Assembly (NCBI RefSeq): GCF_012676905.1
Contig: NZ_CP051428.1
Coordinates: forward strand, 3,186,001-3,250,000
Direction: 5' to 3'
Length of the DNA: 64,000 nucleotides
From: Paenibacillus albicereus
GTDB taxonomy: Bacteria > Bacillota > Bacilli > Paenibacillales > Paenibacillaceae
Below the pieces are notes generated by a model that was given only the letters and a program-made list of their open reading frames with translations, had not been told where the DNA came from and did no database searches. Shown piece after piece: positions 1 through 8,484 of this stretch. The translations under genes were made by a program, and so were the position numbers. The stretch's first letter is position 1, and each line of letters opens with the position of its first letter.

Positions 1-44
1 GAGCGGGTGCGGACGAGCCGCGGTCGCCCCGTAAAACGGCGCAA

Positions 45-110
45 GAGGAGAGCATGCGCTCTCCTCCGCCCGGTTCCGGACCTGCGCGGCCGCAAGGCCG
101 CAGGTCCGGA
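45..110 (-). terminator. Two hairpins downstream of lepA
   Basis: A 10+5 bp stem (arms TCCGGACCTG at 75-84 and CAGGTCCGGA at 101-110, tetraloop GCAA) abuts the lepA stop codon. It is followed on the minus strand by a second stem, GAGGAGAGC/GCTCTCCTC, at 45-66. No good T-run follows either stem, so these may be 3'-end-stabilising or weak termination structures rather than a canonical terminator. Confidence 0.4.
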
Positions 111-1928
111 TCAGTCCTCGTCGATCTTGAGCACGGCCATGAACGCCTCTTGCGGAACTTCGACGTTGCCGACCTGCTTCATCCGCTTCTTGCCTTCCTT
201 CTGCTTCTCGAGCAGCTTGCGCTTGCGGCTGATGTCGCCGCCGTAGCACTTGGCCAGGACGTTCTTGCGCATCGCCTTGACCGTCTCGCGGGCGATGACC
301 TTCTGGCCGATCGACGCCTGCACCGGCACCTCGAACATCTGGCGCGGGATGAGCTCCTTGAGCTTCTCGCAGATGATCCGGCCGCGCTGGTAGGCGCGGT
401 CGCGGTGCACGATGACCGACAGCGCGTCGACCGTCTCGCCGTTGAGCATGATGTCCATCTTGACGAGCTTGGACTGGCGGTAGCCGCTCAGCTCGTAGTC
501 GAACGAGGCGTAGCCCTTGGTGCTCGACTTGAGCTGGTCGAAGAAGTCGTAGACGATCTCCGACAGCGGGATCTGGTACGTGATCGTGACGCGGTTCGTA
601 TCCAGGTACTCCATGTTGACGAACTCGCCGCGCTTGTTCTGGCACAGCTCCATGACCGTGCCGACGAAGTCGTTGGGCACGATGACGGCCGCCTTGACGT
701 ACGGCTCCTCGACATGCTCGATCTTGCCGACCTCCGGATAGTTGGACGGGTTGTCGATGTGGAGCACCTCGCCGCTCGTCAGCGTGACGTCGTAGATGAC
801 GCTCGGCGCCGTCGTGATGAGGTCGATGTTGAACTCGCGCTCGATCCGCTCCTGGATGACGTCCATGTGGAGCAGGCCCAGGAAGCCGCAGCGGAAGCCG
901 AAGCCGAGCGCCGTCGACGACTCCGGCTCGAACGTCAGGGAAGCGTCGTTCAGCTGCAGCTTCTCGAGCGCCTCGCGCAGGTCGTTGTACTCCGTGTTGT
1001 CGATCGGATACAGGCCGCAGTACACCATCGGGTTGATCTTGCGGTAGCCCGGCAGCGGCTCCGCCGCCTGGCGCTTGGCCTCCGTGACGGTATCGCCGAC
1101 GCGGGTGTCCTTGACGTTCTTGATGCCCGCGACGACGAAGCCGACGTCGCCGACGGCGAGCTCGTCCACGATCGTCATCCGCGGCTTGAACGCGCCGACC
1201 TCGATGACCTCGAACTCGGCGCCCGTCGCCATGAAGCGGATCTTCTTGCCGGCCTTGATGCTGCCGTCCACGACCCGCACGTAGACGATGACGCCTTTGT
1301 ACGGATCGTAGTGGGAGTCGAAAATGAGCGCCTTGAGCGGCTCGTCCGGATCGCCGGCAGGCGCCGGCACCTTCAGCACGACCTGCTCGAGGATCTCCTT
1401 GATGCCGATGCCGGCCTTGGCCGACGCCAGCACGGCGTCGCTCGCGTCGAGGCCGATCACGTCCTCGACCTCCTGCTTGACGCGCTCCGGCTCCGCGCTC
1501 GGCAGGTCGATCTTGTTGATGACCGGCAGGATCTCGAGGTTGTTGTCCAGCGCGAGATAGACGTTGGCCAGCGTCTGCGCCTCGATGCCCTGAGCGGCGT
1601 CGACGACGAGCAGCGCGCCCTCGCAGGCCGCGAGGCTGCGCGACACCTCATAGGTGAAATCGACGTGCCCGGGCGTGTCGATGAGATTGAGGATATATTC
1701 CTCGCCGTCGTCGGCCTTGTAGGCGAGACGGACGGCTTGCAGCTTGATCGTGATGCCGCGCTCCCGCTCCAGCTCCATCTGATCGAGCACCTGGGACTGC
1801 ATCTCCCGTGAAGTCAGCGCGCCGGTATACTCCAGGATCCGGTCAGCCAGCGTGGACTTTCCGTGGTCGATATGCGCGATAATGGAAAAGTTCCGTATCT
1901 TGTTTTGGCGGTCGCGTACGTCTGCCAT
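111..1928 (-). CDS. lepA: Elongation factor 4 (LepA), ribosome back-translocase GTPase
   Basis: Translational GTPase that binds the ribosome and promotes back-translocation or assembly. The 605-residue protein has the full family length. The P-loop AHIDHGKST lies at residues 18-26, DTPG at 84-87 and NKIDLP further on. The lysine/arginine-rich C-terminal domain typical of LepA is intact ([20 protein letters not shown]). The ATG at 1928 was chosen because homology starts there and GAGGGG lies upstream; the frame stays open further upstream without homology. Gene order spoIIP-yqxA-lepA is the classical Bacillales order. A good sigma-A promoter sits just upstream, so lepA can be transcribed apart from the sporulation genes. 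Identification is secure. Confidence 0.97.
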   Translation of the reverse strand: MADVRDRQNKIRNFSIIAHIDHGKSTLADRILEYTGALTSREMQSQVLDQMELERERGITIKLQAVRLAYKADDGEEYILNLIDTPGHVDFTYEVSRSLAACEGALLVVDAAQGIEAQTLANVYLALDNNLEILPVINKIDLPSAEPERVKQEVEDVIGLDASDAVLASAKAGIGIKEILEQVVLKVPAPAGDPDEPLKALIFDSHYDPYKGVIVYVRVVDGSIKAGKKIRFMATGAEFEVIEVGAFKPRMTIVDELAVGDVGFVVAGIKNVKDTRVGDTVTEAKRQAAEPLPGYRKINPMVYCGLYPIDNTEYNDLREALEKLQLNDASLTFEPESSTALGFGFRCGFLGLLHMDVIQERIEREFNIDLITTAPSVIYDVTLTSGEVLHIDNPSNYPEVGKIEHVEEPYVKAAVIVPNDFVGTVMELCQNKRGEFVNMEYLDTNRVTITYQIPLSEIVYDFFDQLKSSTKGYASFDYELSGYRQSKLVKMDIMLNGETVDALSVIVHRDRAYQRGRIICEKLKELIPRQMFEVPVQASIGQKVIARETVKAMRKNVLAKCYGGDISRKRKLLEKQKEGKKRMKQVGNVEVPQEAFMAVLKIDED

Positions 1929-1965
1929 GCTTTGTGATCCACACCCCTCAATAAATCTACCCTTC

Positions 1966-1994
1966 ATTATACCGCTTAGGAGGATGAGGGGCAA
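1966..1994 (-). promoter_or_regulatory. Sigma-A-type promoter of lepA
   Basis: On the minus strand TTGCCC (1989-1994) and TATAAT (1966-1971) are separated by exactly 17 bp, with the lepA ATG about 37 bp beyond. This gives lepA housekeeping expression independent of the upstream sporulation operon. Confidence 0.7.
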
Positions 1995-1996
1995 TG

Positions 1997-2016
1997 AAAA
2001 CGGCGCATGCGCGCCG
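1997..2016 (-). terminator. Short terminator after yqxA
   Basis: The stem CGGCGC/GCGCCG (2001-2006 and 2011-2016), with loop ATGC, is followed on the minus strand by TTTTC. It lies directly after the yqxA stop and overlaps the start of the lepA promoter region, separating the two transcription units. The T-run is short. Confidence 0.45.
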
Positions 2017-2019
2017 CAG

Positions 2020-2517
2020 CTACTGCGTCATCGAGTCGAACAGCGTCACGAGGAAGCGGATGCCCGAGCTCGATACGCTCTGCAGCATGCCGGCCGTGCC
2101 GTCGGCCAGCCGGTTGACGCCGGTCTCGCCCTGCGGATCGGCGATGCCGGGCAGTCGGGAGCCGGCCTCTCCTTCCAGCCGCCAGTCTTCCTTCTGCGCC
2201 TGGGCGAGCGCCGGCGCGGCCGCCGATTCCTCGTCGCCGAGAAATGCTCCCGCCTCCGGCATGGAGGCCGCGGCCTCGATGCCGTATTTTTTCTGCAGCC
2301 GCTTCAGATCGGCCTCGTACTCCAGCTGCTTCAGCTTGGCCTGCTGCAGCTCCAGCTCCCGGACCGCCTCCGCGTAGCGCCCGATCTCGGCCGGCTCGCT
2401 GCCCTCGACGGGGCCGTAGACGCGGCCGATGCCGGCCGACGTCATCTCCATGCCGAACATCAGCACCGCCGCGAGCGCGGCTCCGACGATCGTCCATTTC
2501 AGCGGTCCTTTCTTCAT
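2020..2517 (-). CDS. yqxA: YqxA-like (DUF3679-type) membrane-anchored protein
   Basis: 165-residue protein with one N-terminal transmembrane segment (about residues 7-27, [18 protein letters not shown]) and a charged extracellular or forespore-facing part. A predicted coiled-coil-like stretch follows ([19 protein letters not shown], about residues 54-72). The assignment rests mainly on position: in Bacillus yqxA lies between spoIIP and lepA, as here. Function is unknown in the family. It starts 45 bp after the spoIIP stop and is probably cotranscribed with it. An AGGGAACC-type ribosome binding region precedes the ATG. The protein sequence alone would not identify it. Confidence 0.6.
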   Translation of the reverse strand: MKKGPLKWTIVGAALAAVLMFGMEMTSAGIGRVYGPVEGSEPAEIGRYAEAVRELELQQAKLKQLEYEADLKRLQKKYGIEAAASMPEAGAFLGDEESAAAPALAQAQKEDWRLEGEAGSRLPGIADPQGETGVNRLADGTAGMLQSVSSSGIRFLVTLFDSMTQ

Positions 2518-2562
2518 CCCAGGTTCCCTCCTCGTTCGATGGTCTGCCGCTTTCGTTTCCGT

Positions 2563-3783
2563 CTACGCCTTCTGGTCGTTGAAGTAGAGGTCGGCGATGA
2601 CCTCCGCGAGCGCGTCCGCCGTCCGATAGCATTCCTCCAGCGTGTTGTCGACGCCGCCGATCTCGATCAGGATGCTCTGGCCCGAGAGCGACTGGTTGTA
2701 CTCGCCGTTGCCCGATTTGCTCGTCTTGCCGAGGATGCCCCGCGACAAGCCGGCATATTCCTGCTCAAGCCGCTCGTGGATCGACTCGGCGAACGCCATG
2801 TTGCGCTTCCAGTCGGGGTTGCCTTTGCCGATGACGAAAAACACCTTGGCGTAATCCTGGCCGCCGATCGACTTCGTCGTGATCTTGCGCTTCTGCGAAT
2901 CGCGGTGGATGTCGAAGAACAGCTTCAGCCGCCCGTTCTCGCTCATCGCCTGCTGCACCGTCTTCTTGGAGTACTTGTAGCTCAGCTCCCAGCGGTAGCC
3001 GGCGACGGCCGTCGGATAGTCCGTCGTGTCGTGCAGCGCGCCGATGCCGCGCTTCTCGAGCTGCTCCGCGAGCCGCGAGCCGACCTGGCCGACGTTGATC
3101 TGGTCCGACTGCGGATCGCTGCTGCCGCCGACGAGCTCCGGCGCGTACGATTCGCGGGCATGCGTGTGGTAAATGAACACCATGTTCTTGCCGGATGCCG
3201 CTTCGCCCGCTGACGGCGGCTCCTGCGCTCCGCCGCCCGGCGGAGACGGCTCGGCGGCGGCCCCGGGCATCTCCCCGACCGGACCGACGCCCGGCTCGTC
3301 CGCTTCGTCCAGCACGCCGGGATCATGAGCGTCCAGATTGTCGGCCTCGTCCCCGGCCGGCTCGTCCGCTTCTCCGCCCGCGCCGGGAGCCGCGCCGTCG
3401 GGCGACGGAGCCGGGCTCGCCGGCGGCGGCTCCAGGCCGGGCAGGCCGGCGGCCAGCAGGCTGCGCGGATCGGCCGGATTGACCTCCGTCAGCGTCTCGG
3501 CCGCCGCTTGCGCCAGCTGCCGGTCGGAGAAGCTGCCCTGGGCCGGACTGTGGTAGACGGGAATCTCCATTCCCAGCATGTCCGCAAAAAAGGCGGTTGA
3601 AACCGTGGACGCAAGTCCCTGAAGCGAGGAGCCTCCCCGCTCCTCCCGCACCATCGCGAGCGCTCCGATCAGCATGAACGCGACCATCGAGCTTAGGCTG
3701 ATCGCCACGAACGTCCTGCCCGCGGTCAGCAGCCTCCGCAGCCGCAGGCTTCCTTCATTCCTTCCTGTTCCCATCCGTATCAT
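2563..3783 (-). CDS. spoIIP: Stage II sporulation protein P (cell wall amidase/endopeptidase)
   Basis: SpoIIP is one of the three engulfment peptidoglycan hydrolases (with SpoIID and SpoIIM) that thin septal wall and drive the mother-cell membrane around the forespore. The 406-residue protein has a basic N-terminus and a transmembrane segment at about residues 27-46. A long proline/glutamate/alanine-rich linker follows at about 115-195. The catalytic domain shows the zinc-site motif HTHARESY near residue 206, DIHRDS, and a C-terminal ILIEIGGVDNTLEE motif. AGGGGGGA lies seven bases before the ATG at 3783. Length matches the family (about 400). A mother-cell sigma-E promoter is expected, but no convincing one was read upstream. 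In this genome an SDR/TetR pair separates it from gpr. Confidence 0.95.
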   Translation of the reverse strand: MIRMGTGRNEGSLRLRRLLTAGRTFVAISLSSMVAFMLIGALAMVREERGGSSLQGLASTVSTAFFADMLGMEIPVYHSPAQGSFSDRQLAQAAAETLTEVNPADPRSLLAAGLPGLEPPPASPAPSPDGAAPGAGGEADEPAGDEADNLDAHDPGVLDEADEPGVGPVGEMPGAAAEPSPPGGGAQEPPSAGEAASGKNMVFIYHTHARESYAPELVGGSSDPQSDQINVGQVGSRLAEQLEKRGIGALHDTTDYPTAVAGYRWELSYKYSKKTVQQAMSENGRLKLFFDIHRDSQKRKITTKSIGGQDYAKVFFVIGKGNPDWKRNMAFAESIHERLEQEYAGLSRGILGKTSKSGNGEYNQSLSGQSILIEIGGVDNTLEECYRTADALAEVIADLYFNDQKA

Positions 3784-3923
3784 GCGCTTGTCCCCCCTGA
3801 TGCCGTCATGGCCTTTCCCTCTTGCGCCTCGCCGAATCTATCACCTGCTATCTACTCTATGAGCGGCCGCAAGAAGGTAGAACCTGTAGAAGAATCCGAA
3901 TCGAGGAACAGAGGGGAGCGCGC

Positions 3924-3953
3924 AAAAAGGCCCGCCTCGGAACGAGGCGGGCC
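3924..3953 (-). terminator. Intrinsic terminator of the SDR gene
   Basis: Perfect 11-bp stem GGCCCGCCTCG/CGAGGCGGGCC with loop GAA. On the minus strand it is followed by TTTTT (A-run at 3924-3928). It lies just past the SDR stop codon. Confidence 0.8.
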
Positions 3954-3966
3954 GGCAAGCGGACCG

Positions 3967-4731
3967 TTACTGGGCGACCATGCCGCCGTCGACGGTATAG
4001 AGCGAAGCGGTGACGAACGAAGCTTCGTCCGAGAGCAGGAAGTTCATGACGGCTGCGACCTCCTGCGGCTCGCCGTAGCGGCCGAGCGGCGTGGAGGCTT
4101 CGTTGGCCGTCTTGAACGCATCCGCCATGCCCGAGTTGGCTTCGATCTTGCGCATCATGGCCGTGTTGATCGTGCCCGGGAGGACGGCGTTCACCCGAAC
4201 GCCGCTCGGAGCGGCCTCGTTGGCCGCGACGCGGGTCAGGCCGATGACGGCATGCTTGGACATGATGTACGGAGACATGCCCGGCGCTCCCATCAGGCCC
4301 GCGAGCGAGGACGTATTGAGGATCGCGCCCGACTGCTGGCGCTTCATGACCGGCAGCACGTGCTGGAGGCCGAGGAAGACGCCGCGCACGTTCACCCGGT
4401 AGACGAGGTCGAGCGCGTCGACGCTTTGCTCCTCGATCAGCCCCATCGGACCTTCGATGCCGGCGTTGTTGGCGAAGTAGTCGATGCGGCCGAACTTGTC
4501 CAGGGCGGCCTGCACGTAGCCCTTGACCTCGCTCTCGACGGATACGTCGGCCGCGACGGCCAGCGAGTTCGTCTCGTTCAGCCCGAGCTCCTCGGCGACG
4601 GCGAGCACCGCCTCGCGCTTCAGATCGACGAGCACCAGATCGACGCCACGCTCGGCCATCCGGCGGGCGAGTTCCTTGCCGATGCCTCCGGCGGCTCCGG
4701 TAATGATGGCGGCTTTGCGTTCAGTTGTCAT
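3967..4731 (-). CDS. Short-chain dehydrogenase/reductase (SDR)
   Basis: Classical NAD(P)-dependent oxidoreductase of 254 residues. It has the Rossmann motif TGAAGGIG near residue 12, the NNAG motif, and a catalytic serine followed by the YxxxK-type motif (YIMSKHAV). A C-terminal VDGGM typical of 3-oxoacyl-ACP reductase-like SDRs is present. The ATG at 4731 was chosen over an in-frame GTG at 4743: AAGGAG lies 11 bases before the ATG, whereas the GTG overlaps it. The gene is divergent from a TetR regulator (5003-5605) across about 270 bp, so it is probably the target of that repressor. Substrate cannot be told. The SDR/TetR pair interrupts the usual gpr-spoIIP adjacency. Confidence 0.88.
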   Translation of the reverse strand: MTTERKAAIITGAAGGIGKELARRMAERGVDLVLVDLKREAVLAVAEELGLNETNSLAVAADVSVESEVKGYVQAALDKFGRIDYFANNAGIEGPMGLIEEQSVDALDLVYRVNVRGVFLGLQHVLPVMKRQQSGAILNTSSLAGLMGAPGMSPYIMSKHAVIGLTRVAANEAAPSGVRVNAVLPGTINTAMMRKIEANSGMADAFKTANEASTPLGRYGEPQEVAAVMNFLLSDEASFVTASLYTVDGGMVAQ

Positions 4732-5002
4732 AAGGGATTGCACTCCTTTATTCTAGGTATGGATTCGATTCCGGACGGCGGCCGCAACGTCTGGAAGCGC
4801 TTTAGAGTGGGAAGACATCCTCAGTGTACGCCCGCTCGATCGGGTCCGCAATAAGCAGCGAAGAGCGATTCGTCGCCTACCCGGCAGTCGGACGCAGACT
4901 GTCGGCCGCAGCCGCGAAGTGGGACATAATCGCGGAGAATGTCGACGAACGATTGAAACGTCCGGGATGCACGCACACTAGATGGAAGGAGGAATGCCGC
5001 TC

Positions 5003-5605
5003 ATGGAAACACCCCTCGACCGCCGGGCCCGGAGGACCCGGGAAGCGCTCCAGCAGGCTTATATCCGTCTCATGCTCGAAAAGAAAGCGGCGACTGCGAC
5101 GATCCAGGAGATCGCCGAAGCCGCCGACTACAATCGCGGAACGTTCTACAACCACTACGCCGGCAAAGAAGAGCTCCTGGAGGAAATCCGCAGCGAGTTC
5201 CTGCGCCGCTTCTCCGAGCTGCTGCTCGCGCCCTATCCGGGCCGCAGCGGCGTAGGCGCGGAGGAAATCTATCCGTCCAGCCTCATGCTGTTCGAGCATG
5301 TCGAGCGCAGCCGCGAGACGTTCCTTGCCCTGCTCGCCACCGATGCCGGCTTGGCCGGGGCGATGTCCCGCGTGCTCCGCGAAGCGATGAAGCGCGATCT
5401 GCGGCTGTCGCTGGAGGGAGAGCATCTGGAGGTCGACCACGACTTCATGCTTCACTATCGGGCTTCCGCCACGATCGGAACGCTGCTGTACTGGGCCGAG
5501 ACGGACTTCAAGTATTCGGCCTCCTACATGGCGCGGCAGCTCATGCTGCAGCTCAACCATCGCCTCGACTACATCGCCTTCAACCCGACGTCGGAGCCCC
5601 GCTGA
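5003..5605 (+). CDS. TetR/AcrR-family transcriptional regulator
   Basis: 200-residue one-domain-plus-effector repressor. The N-terminal helix-turn-helix reads TIQEIAEAADYNRGTFYNHY followed by AGKEELLEEI, the standard TetR_N signature. The C-terminal effector domain is unassigned and its ligand unknown. Three ATGs occur in the first 22 bases. The one at 5003 fits best, because AAGGAGG ends ten bases before it, whereas the first ATG (4982) lies upstream of that site. It is divergent from the SDR gene, the usual arrangement for a local repressor. It ends 21 bp before the end of gpr, which converges on it. Confidence 0.88.
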   Translation: METPLDRRARRTREALQQAYIRLMLEKKAATATIQEIAEAADYNRGTFYNHYAGKEELLEEIRSEFLRRFSELLLAPYPGRSGVGAEEIYPSSLMLFEHVERSRETFLALLATDAGLAGAMSRVLREAMKRDLRLSLEGEHLEVDHDFMLHYRASATIGTLLYWAETDFKYSASYMARQLMLQLNHRLDYIAFNPTSEPR

Positions 5606-5626
5606 GCTGCCACGGACCTCGCCTTG

Positions 5627-6631
5627 TCAATGCGTGTAGGCCGCCACGTTGGACGAGTCGACCGCCTCGTGCAGCGCGGCGTTCAGGCCGCTCGCGATGA
5701 CGTTGGCGATGTCTTCGATGAACTGGTCGATTTCCTTGGGCGTCACGAGCAGGTCATGCTTGAGCGGGGACAGCACTTCCTTGACGAGCGCGAGCCGCTC
5801 CTGCTCGGCGAGCTGGTCGATCAGGCCCATGAGCTGGCTCGTATCGCCTTGCTCCTTGCGGAAATGCTCCTTCATCATGTCGAAGGCGCTGTTGACCAGC
5901 GTGGACGCGTACACGACCGTCGGAACGCCGATCGCGACGACCGGCACGCCGAGGATGTCCTTGGTCAGTCCCTTGCGCTTGTTGCCGATGCCCGATCCGG
6001 GATGGATGCCCGTGTCCGCGATCTGGATCGTCGTGTTCACCCGCTCGAGCGAGCGCGAGGCGAGCGCATCGATGGCGATGACGACATCCGGCTTCGTCTT
6101 CTCGATGATGCCCTGCACGATCTCGCTCGACTCGATGCCGGTAATGCCGAGCACGCCCGGCGCGACCGCGCTGACGGCGCGGTAGCCCGGCGCCACCTGA
6201 TCGGGCATCAGCTCGAAGAACTGCCGCGTCACCATCGTGTTCTCGACGACGAGCGGGCCGAGCGCGTCCGGCGTCACGTTCCAGTTGCCGAGACCGACGA
6301 TGAGCACGCTGGCGTTCGCCGGCACCGAGAGCTGCTGCAGGAAGCGCTCGAACTCCTGCGCGAAGCGCGTCGCCACCTTGTCGCCGAGCTCCGAATCATG
6401 CGTGCGCAGCTCCGGCACCTCGAACGTGACGTACTTGCCGATTACTTTGCCGATCGCCTGCGAGCCGGCCTCGTTCTGCACCTCCAGGCGCGTGACCTTG
6501 ATGCCGTCCGCTTCCGACGTCTCCGTCAGCACGCCGGGAATCGGGTTCCCCGCTTCCTCCGCCATTTCCTTCGCTTCCAGCGCCAGATCCGTATGGACGG
6601 CATACCGGCCCAAATCGACATCATGAGTCAT
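5627..6631 (-). CDS. gpr: Germination protease GPR (SASP endoprotease)
   Basis: Aspartic-type endopeptidase that degrades the small acid-soluble DNA-binding spore proteins at germination. It is made as a zymogen in the forespore. The 334-residue protein matches family length. The N-terminal sequence [15 protein letters not shown] corresponds to the autoprocessing region, and the family core [15 protein letters not shown] is intact. Other GPR hallmarks, such as [12 protein letters not shown] and [16 protein letters not shown], are complete. The ATG at 6631 follows AGAGGAG. A sigma-G-like promoter is visible upstream. It is convergent with the TetR gene and divergent from rpsT. Confidence 0.97.
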   Translation of the reverse strand: MTHDVDLGRYAVHTDLALEAKEMAEEAGNPIPGVLTETSEADGIKVTRLEVQNEAGSQAIGKVIGKYVTFEVPELRTHDSELGDKVATRFAQEFERFLQQLSVPANASVLIVGLGNWNVTPDALGPLVVENTMVTRQFFELMPDQVAPGYRAVSAVAPGVLGITGIESSEIVQGIIEKTKPDVVIAIDALASRSLERVNTTIQIADTGIHPGSGIGNKRKGLTKDILGVPVVAIGVPTVVYASTLVNSAFDMMKEHFRKEQGDTSQLMGLIDQLAEQERLALVKEVLSPLKHDLLVTPKEIDQFIEDIANVIASGLNAALHEAVDSSNVAAYTH

Positions 6632-6660
6632 GCGAACAGCTCCTCTGCCCGTTTTGACCC

Positions 6661-6691
6661 TAGTGTGCGAAAAGGCCTCCGATCTTATGCG
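6661..6691 (-). promoter_or_regulatory. Sigma-G-like promoter of gpr
   Basis: On the minus strand CGCATA (6686-6691) and CACACTA (6661-6667), 18 bp apart, resemble the forespore sigma-G consensus (TGAATA / CATACTA). The spacing to the gpr start codon (about 30 bp) is reasonable. The match is partial, and the call leans on the known forespore expression of gpr. Confidence 0.5.
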
Positions 6692-6720
6692 GAAGCGGTT
6701 CCCTTATCCTTCCGTTATGG

Positions 6721-6749
6721 TTGCAATTTGGGCAGGCCCATGATAAGAT
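6721..6749 (+). promoter_or_regulatory. Sigma-A-type promoter of rpsT
   Basis: TTGCAA (6721-6726) and TAAGAT (6744-6749) with a 17-bp spacer, about 57 bp upstream of the rpsT start codon. The leader between them contains a small GGGG/CCCC stem at about 6773-6785. Confidence 0.6.
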
Positions 6750-6805
6750 ATTTTAAGTTGTGTTGCAGTATGGGGCCTGTACCCCTTGTAGGAGGTGAAT
6801 CACAA

Positions 6806-7078
6806 GTGCCAAACATCAAATCCGCCATCAAACGCGTGAAAACGAGCGAGAAACGCCGCGCTCTGAACGCTTCCCAAAAATCCGCGCTCCGCACGGCTGT
6901 CAAGTCTGCTGATGTCGCTATCGCCGGTACCGATGCAGAAGCAGCGAAGGCTGCCCTGATCGTGGCTTCCAAGAAGCTGGACAAAGCCGTCACCAAAGGC
7001 CTGATCCATAAAAACGCCGCAGCCCGTAAAAAATCCCGCCTGGCCAAGAAGCTGAACGCCCTTACGGCCCAAGCTTAA
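6806..7078 (+). CDS. rpsT: 30S ribosomal protein S20
   Basis: 90-residue, lysine/arginine/alanine-rich protein matching S20 throughout ([17 protein letters not shown] at the start, [16 protein letters not shown] near the end). It binds 16S rRNA early in 30S assembly. The start is a GTG at 6806, placed five bases after an almost perfect AGGAGGTGA (6790-6798); no ATG lies in the right place. It is the only plus-strand gene in the holA-gpr core and is followed by a strong terminator. Position between holA and gpr is the standard Bacillales arrangement. Confidence 0.97.
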   Translation: MPNIKSAIKRVKTSEKRRALNASQKSALRTAVKSADVAIAGTDAEAAKAALIVASKKLDKAVTKGLIHKNAAARKKSRLAKKLNALTAQA

Positions 7079-7093
7079 TTGCCGCCACAGCGG

Positions 7094-7126
7094 AAAGCCC
7101 CGCTCCTTCCGGAGCGGGGCTTTTTT
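7094..7126 (+). terminator. Intrinsic terminator of rpsT
   Basis: Perfect 13-bp stem AAAGCCCCGCTCC/GGAGCGGGGCTTT with loop TTCC, followed by further T residues. It sits 15 bp after the rpsT stop, between the converging rpsT and holA genes. Confidence 0.92.
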
Positions 7127-7175
7127 GGTTGCCCGCTTCAAGCGGGGAAGCGGGAACTGCGTTCAGGAGCGGACT

Positions 7176-8222
7176 CTAAGCCAGCGGCGCGGCGGCCGGC
7201 TGAGCTCCTATCGACAGGAAGAACAGCTGCAGGCCGAGCTCCTTGTCCACCTGGCCGGTCTTCATCCGGTAGTCCAGCTCCGCGAGCGCAGCCAGATGAC
7301 GGCCGAGCACGGCCGTATCGTAGCGGCGCGCCTTTTCGGCCGCGAGCTTGACGGCGTACGGATGCAGGCCGAGCTGCCCGGCCATCTGCTGCGGCGAGTA
7401 GCGGTGACGCTCCAGCTCCTTGATCTGCAGCATGATGCGCAGCTGGCGGGCAACAAGCGCCGCGATGCGGATCGGCTCCTCCTTGCGCAGCAGCAGCTCG
7501 CGGTAGAGCGCGAGCGTGCGGTCCATGCGCCGCTCCAGCGCCGCGTCGACGAGCGCGAACGCATCCTCCTCGACCGTTGCCGCCGTCAGGCGGGCGACGT
7601 CGTCCTGGGTCACCGTGCCGCCCTCGCCCGCGTACAGGCACAGCTTGTCGACCTCCTGCGCCAGCGCCTGCATGCCGGTCCCGAGGCGCGCGACGAGCAG
7701 CTGAGCCGCATCCTCCCCGAGCACGCGCTTCTGGTCGGCGGCGCGCCGGACCGCCCAGGTCGCCAGCTCTCCCTCGCTCAGCTCGGGAAAAGCGACGATC
7801 AGGTTGCGCTCCTTGAGCAGCTTCACGATCTTGCGGCGCTCGTCGAGCTTGTCCGCCTGCACGAGGAACAGGATGACGCTCGTCTCCGACGGCTGCTCCA
7901 TATAGGACAAGAACCGCTCGGCCTTGTGCTCCAGCTTGCCGTTCTCCTTGGCAGCCGCGCACAGCACGGCTCCGTCCCGCACGACGATCAGCTTGCGCGG
8001 CACGAAAAAGGGCGGCGTCTGGGCCTCCGCCACGATCTCCTCCAGCGCCGTCTCCGCCGTATCGAAGCGGACCATGCCGAGCTCCCTTTCGTCCGGCGCG
8101 AGCAGCTTGTCCGCAAGCATGGAAGCGAACTGCCCCATGCGGTACCGGTCCTTGCCGAACGCCGCGTAGACCGGCGCGATGCGCCCCGCCTTGATATCCT
8201 TCCCCACGTCCTTCGCGTGCAT
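7176..8222 (-). CDS. holA: DNA polymerase III delta subunit
   Basis: Clamp-loader subunit that opens the beta sliding clamp. The 348-residue protein matches HolA from Gram-positives (KDIKAGRIAPVYAAFGKDRY near the N-terminus). The AAA+-like fold lacks a working Walker A motif, as expected for delta, and the C-terminal collar domain (LAELDYRMKTGQVDKELGLQ) is intact. The ATG at 8222 is chosen because homology begins there and GAGGAGG lies ten bases upstream; the frame stays open for another 38 codons without homology. It sits next to rpsT as in Bacillus. Its usual left neighbour comEC is 52 kb away in this window. Confidence 0.93.
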   Translation of the reverse strand: MHAKDVGKDIKAGRIAPVYAAFGKDRYRMGQFASMLADKLLAPDERELGMVRFDTAETALEEIVAEAQTPPFFVPRKLIVVRDGAVLCAAAKENGKLEHKAERFLSYMEQPSETSVILFLVQADKLDERRKIVKLLKERNLIVAFPELSEGELATWAVRRAADQKRVLGEDAAQLLVARLGTGMQALAQEVDKLCLYAGEGGTVTQDDVARLTAATVEEDAFALVDAALERRMDRTLALYRELLLRKEEPIRIAALVARQLRIMLQIKELERHRYSPQQMAGQLGLHPYAVKLAAEKARRYDTAVLGRHLAALAELDYRMKTGQVDKELGLQLFFLSIGAQPAAAPLA

Positions 8223-8484
8223 CGATCGTCTCCTCCTCGTCTGTCGTCCCATCATAGGACAGATCGCGGCGCCCGGCAAGCGGCCGGACAGCAAAAGGCG
8301 CTGCCTGCATGTCGCAAACAGCGCCTCGTACCGCACGATCGGACCATCTATATAAACATCGATCCTAAGGCTCCCAGGCGCCTCGGCCGATGGTCATACG
8401 ATGCCAGGGGCTGCGTCCTCCCCGCTGACTGGCTGATGAAGCATCATACGCAGATGCCCCCGATTCGGTGCTTGGCCCGCCCGC

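Noticed and set aside
54-1811. Long plus-strand frame antisense to lepA
   Set aside because: Arg/Leu/Asp-rich composition typical of the antisense of a GC-rich gene; lepA on the other strand is certain.
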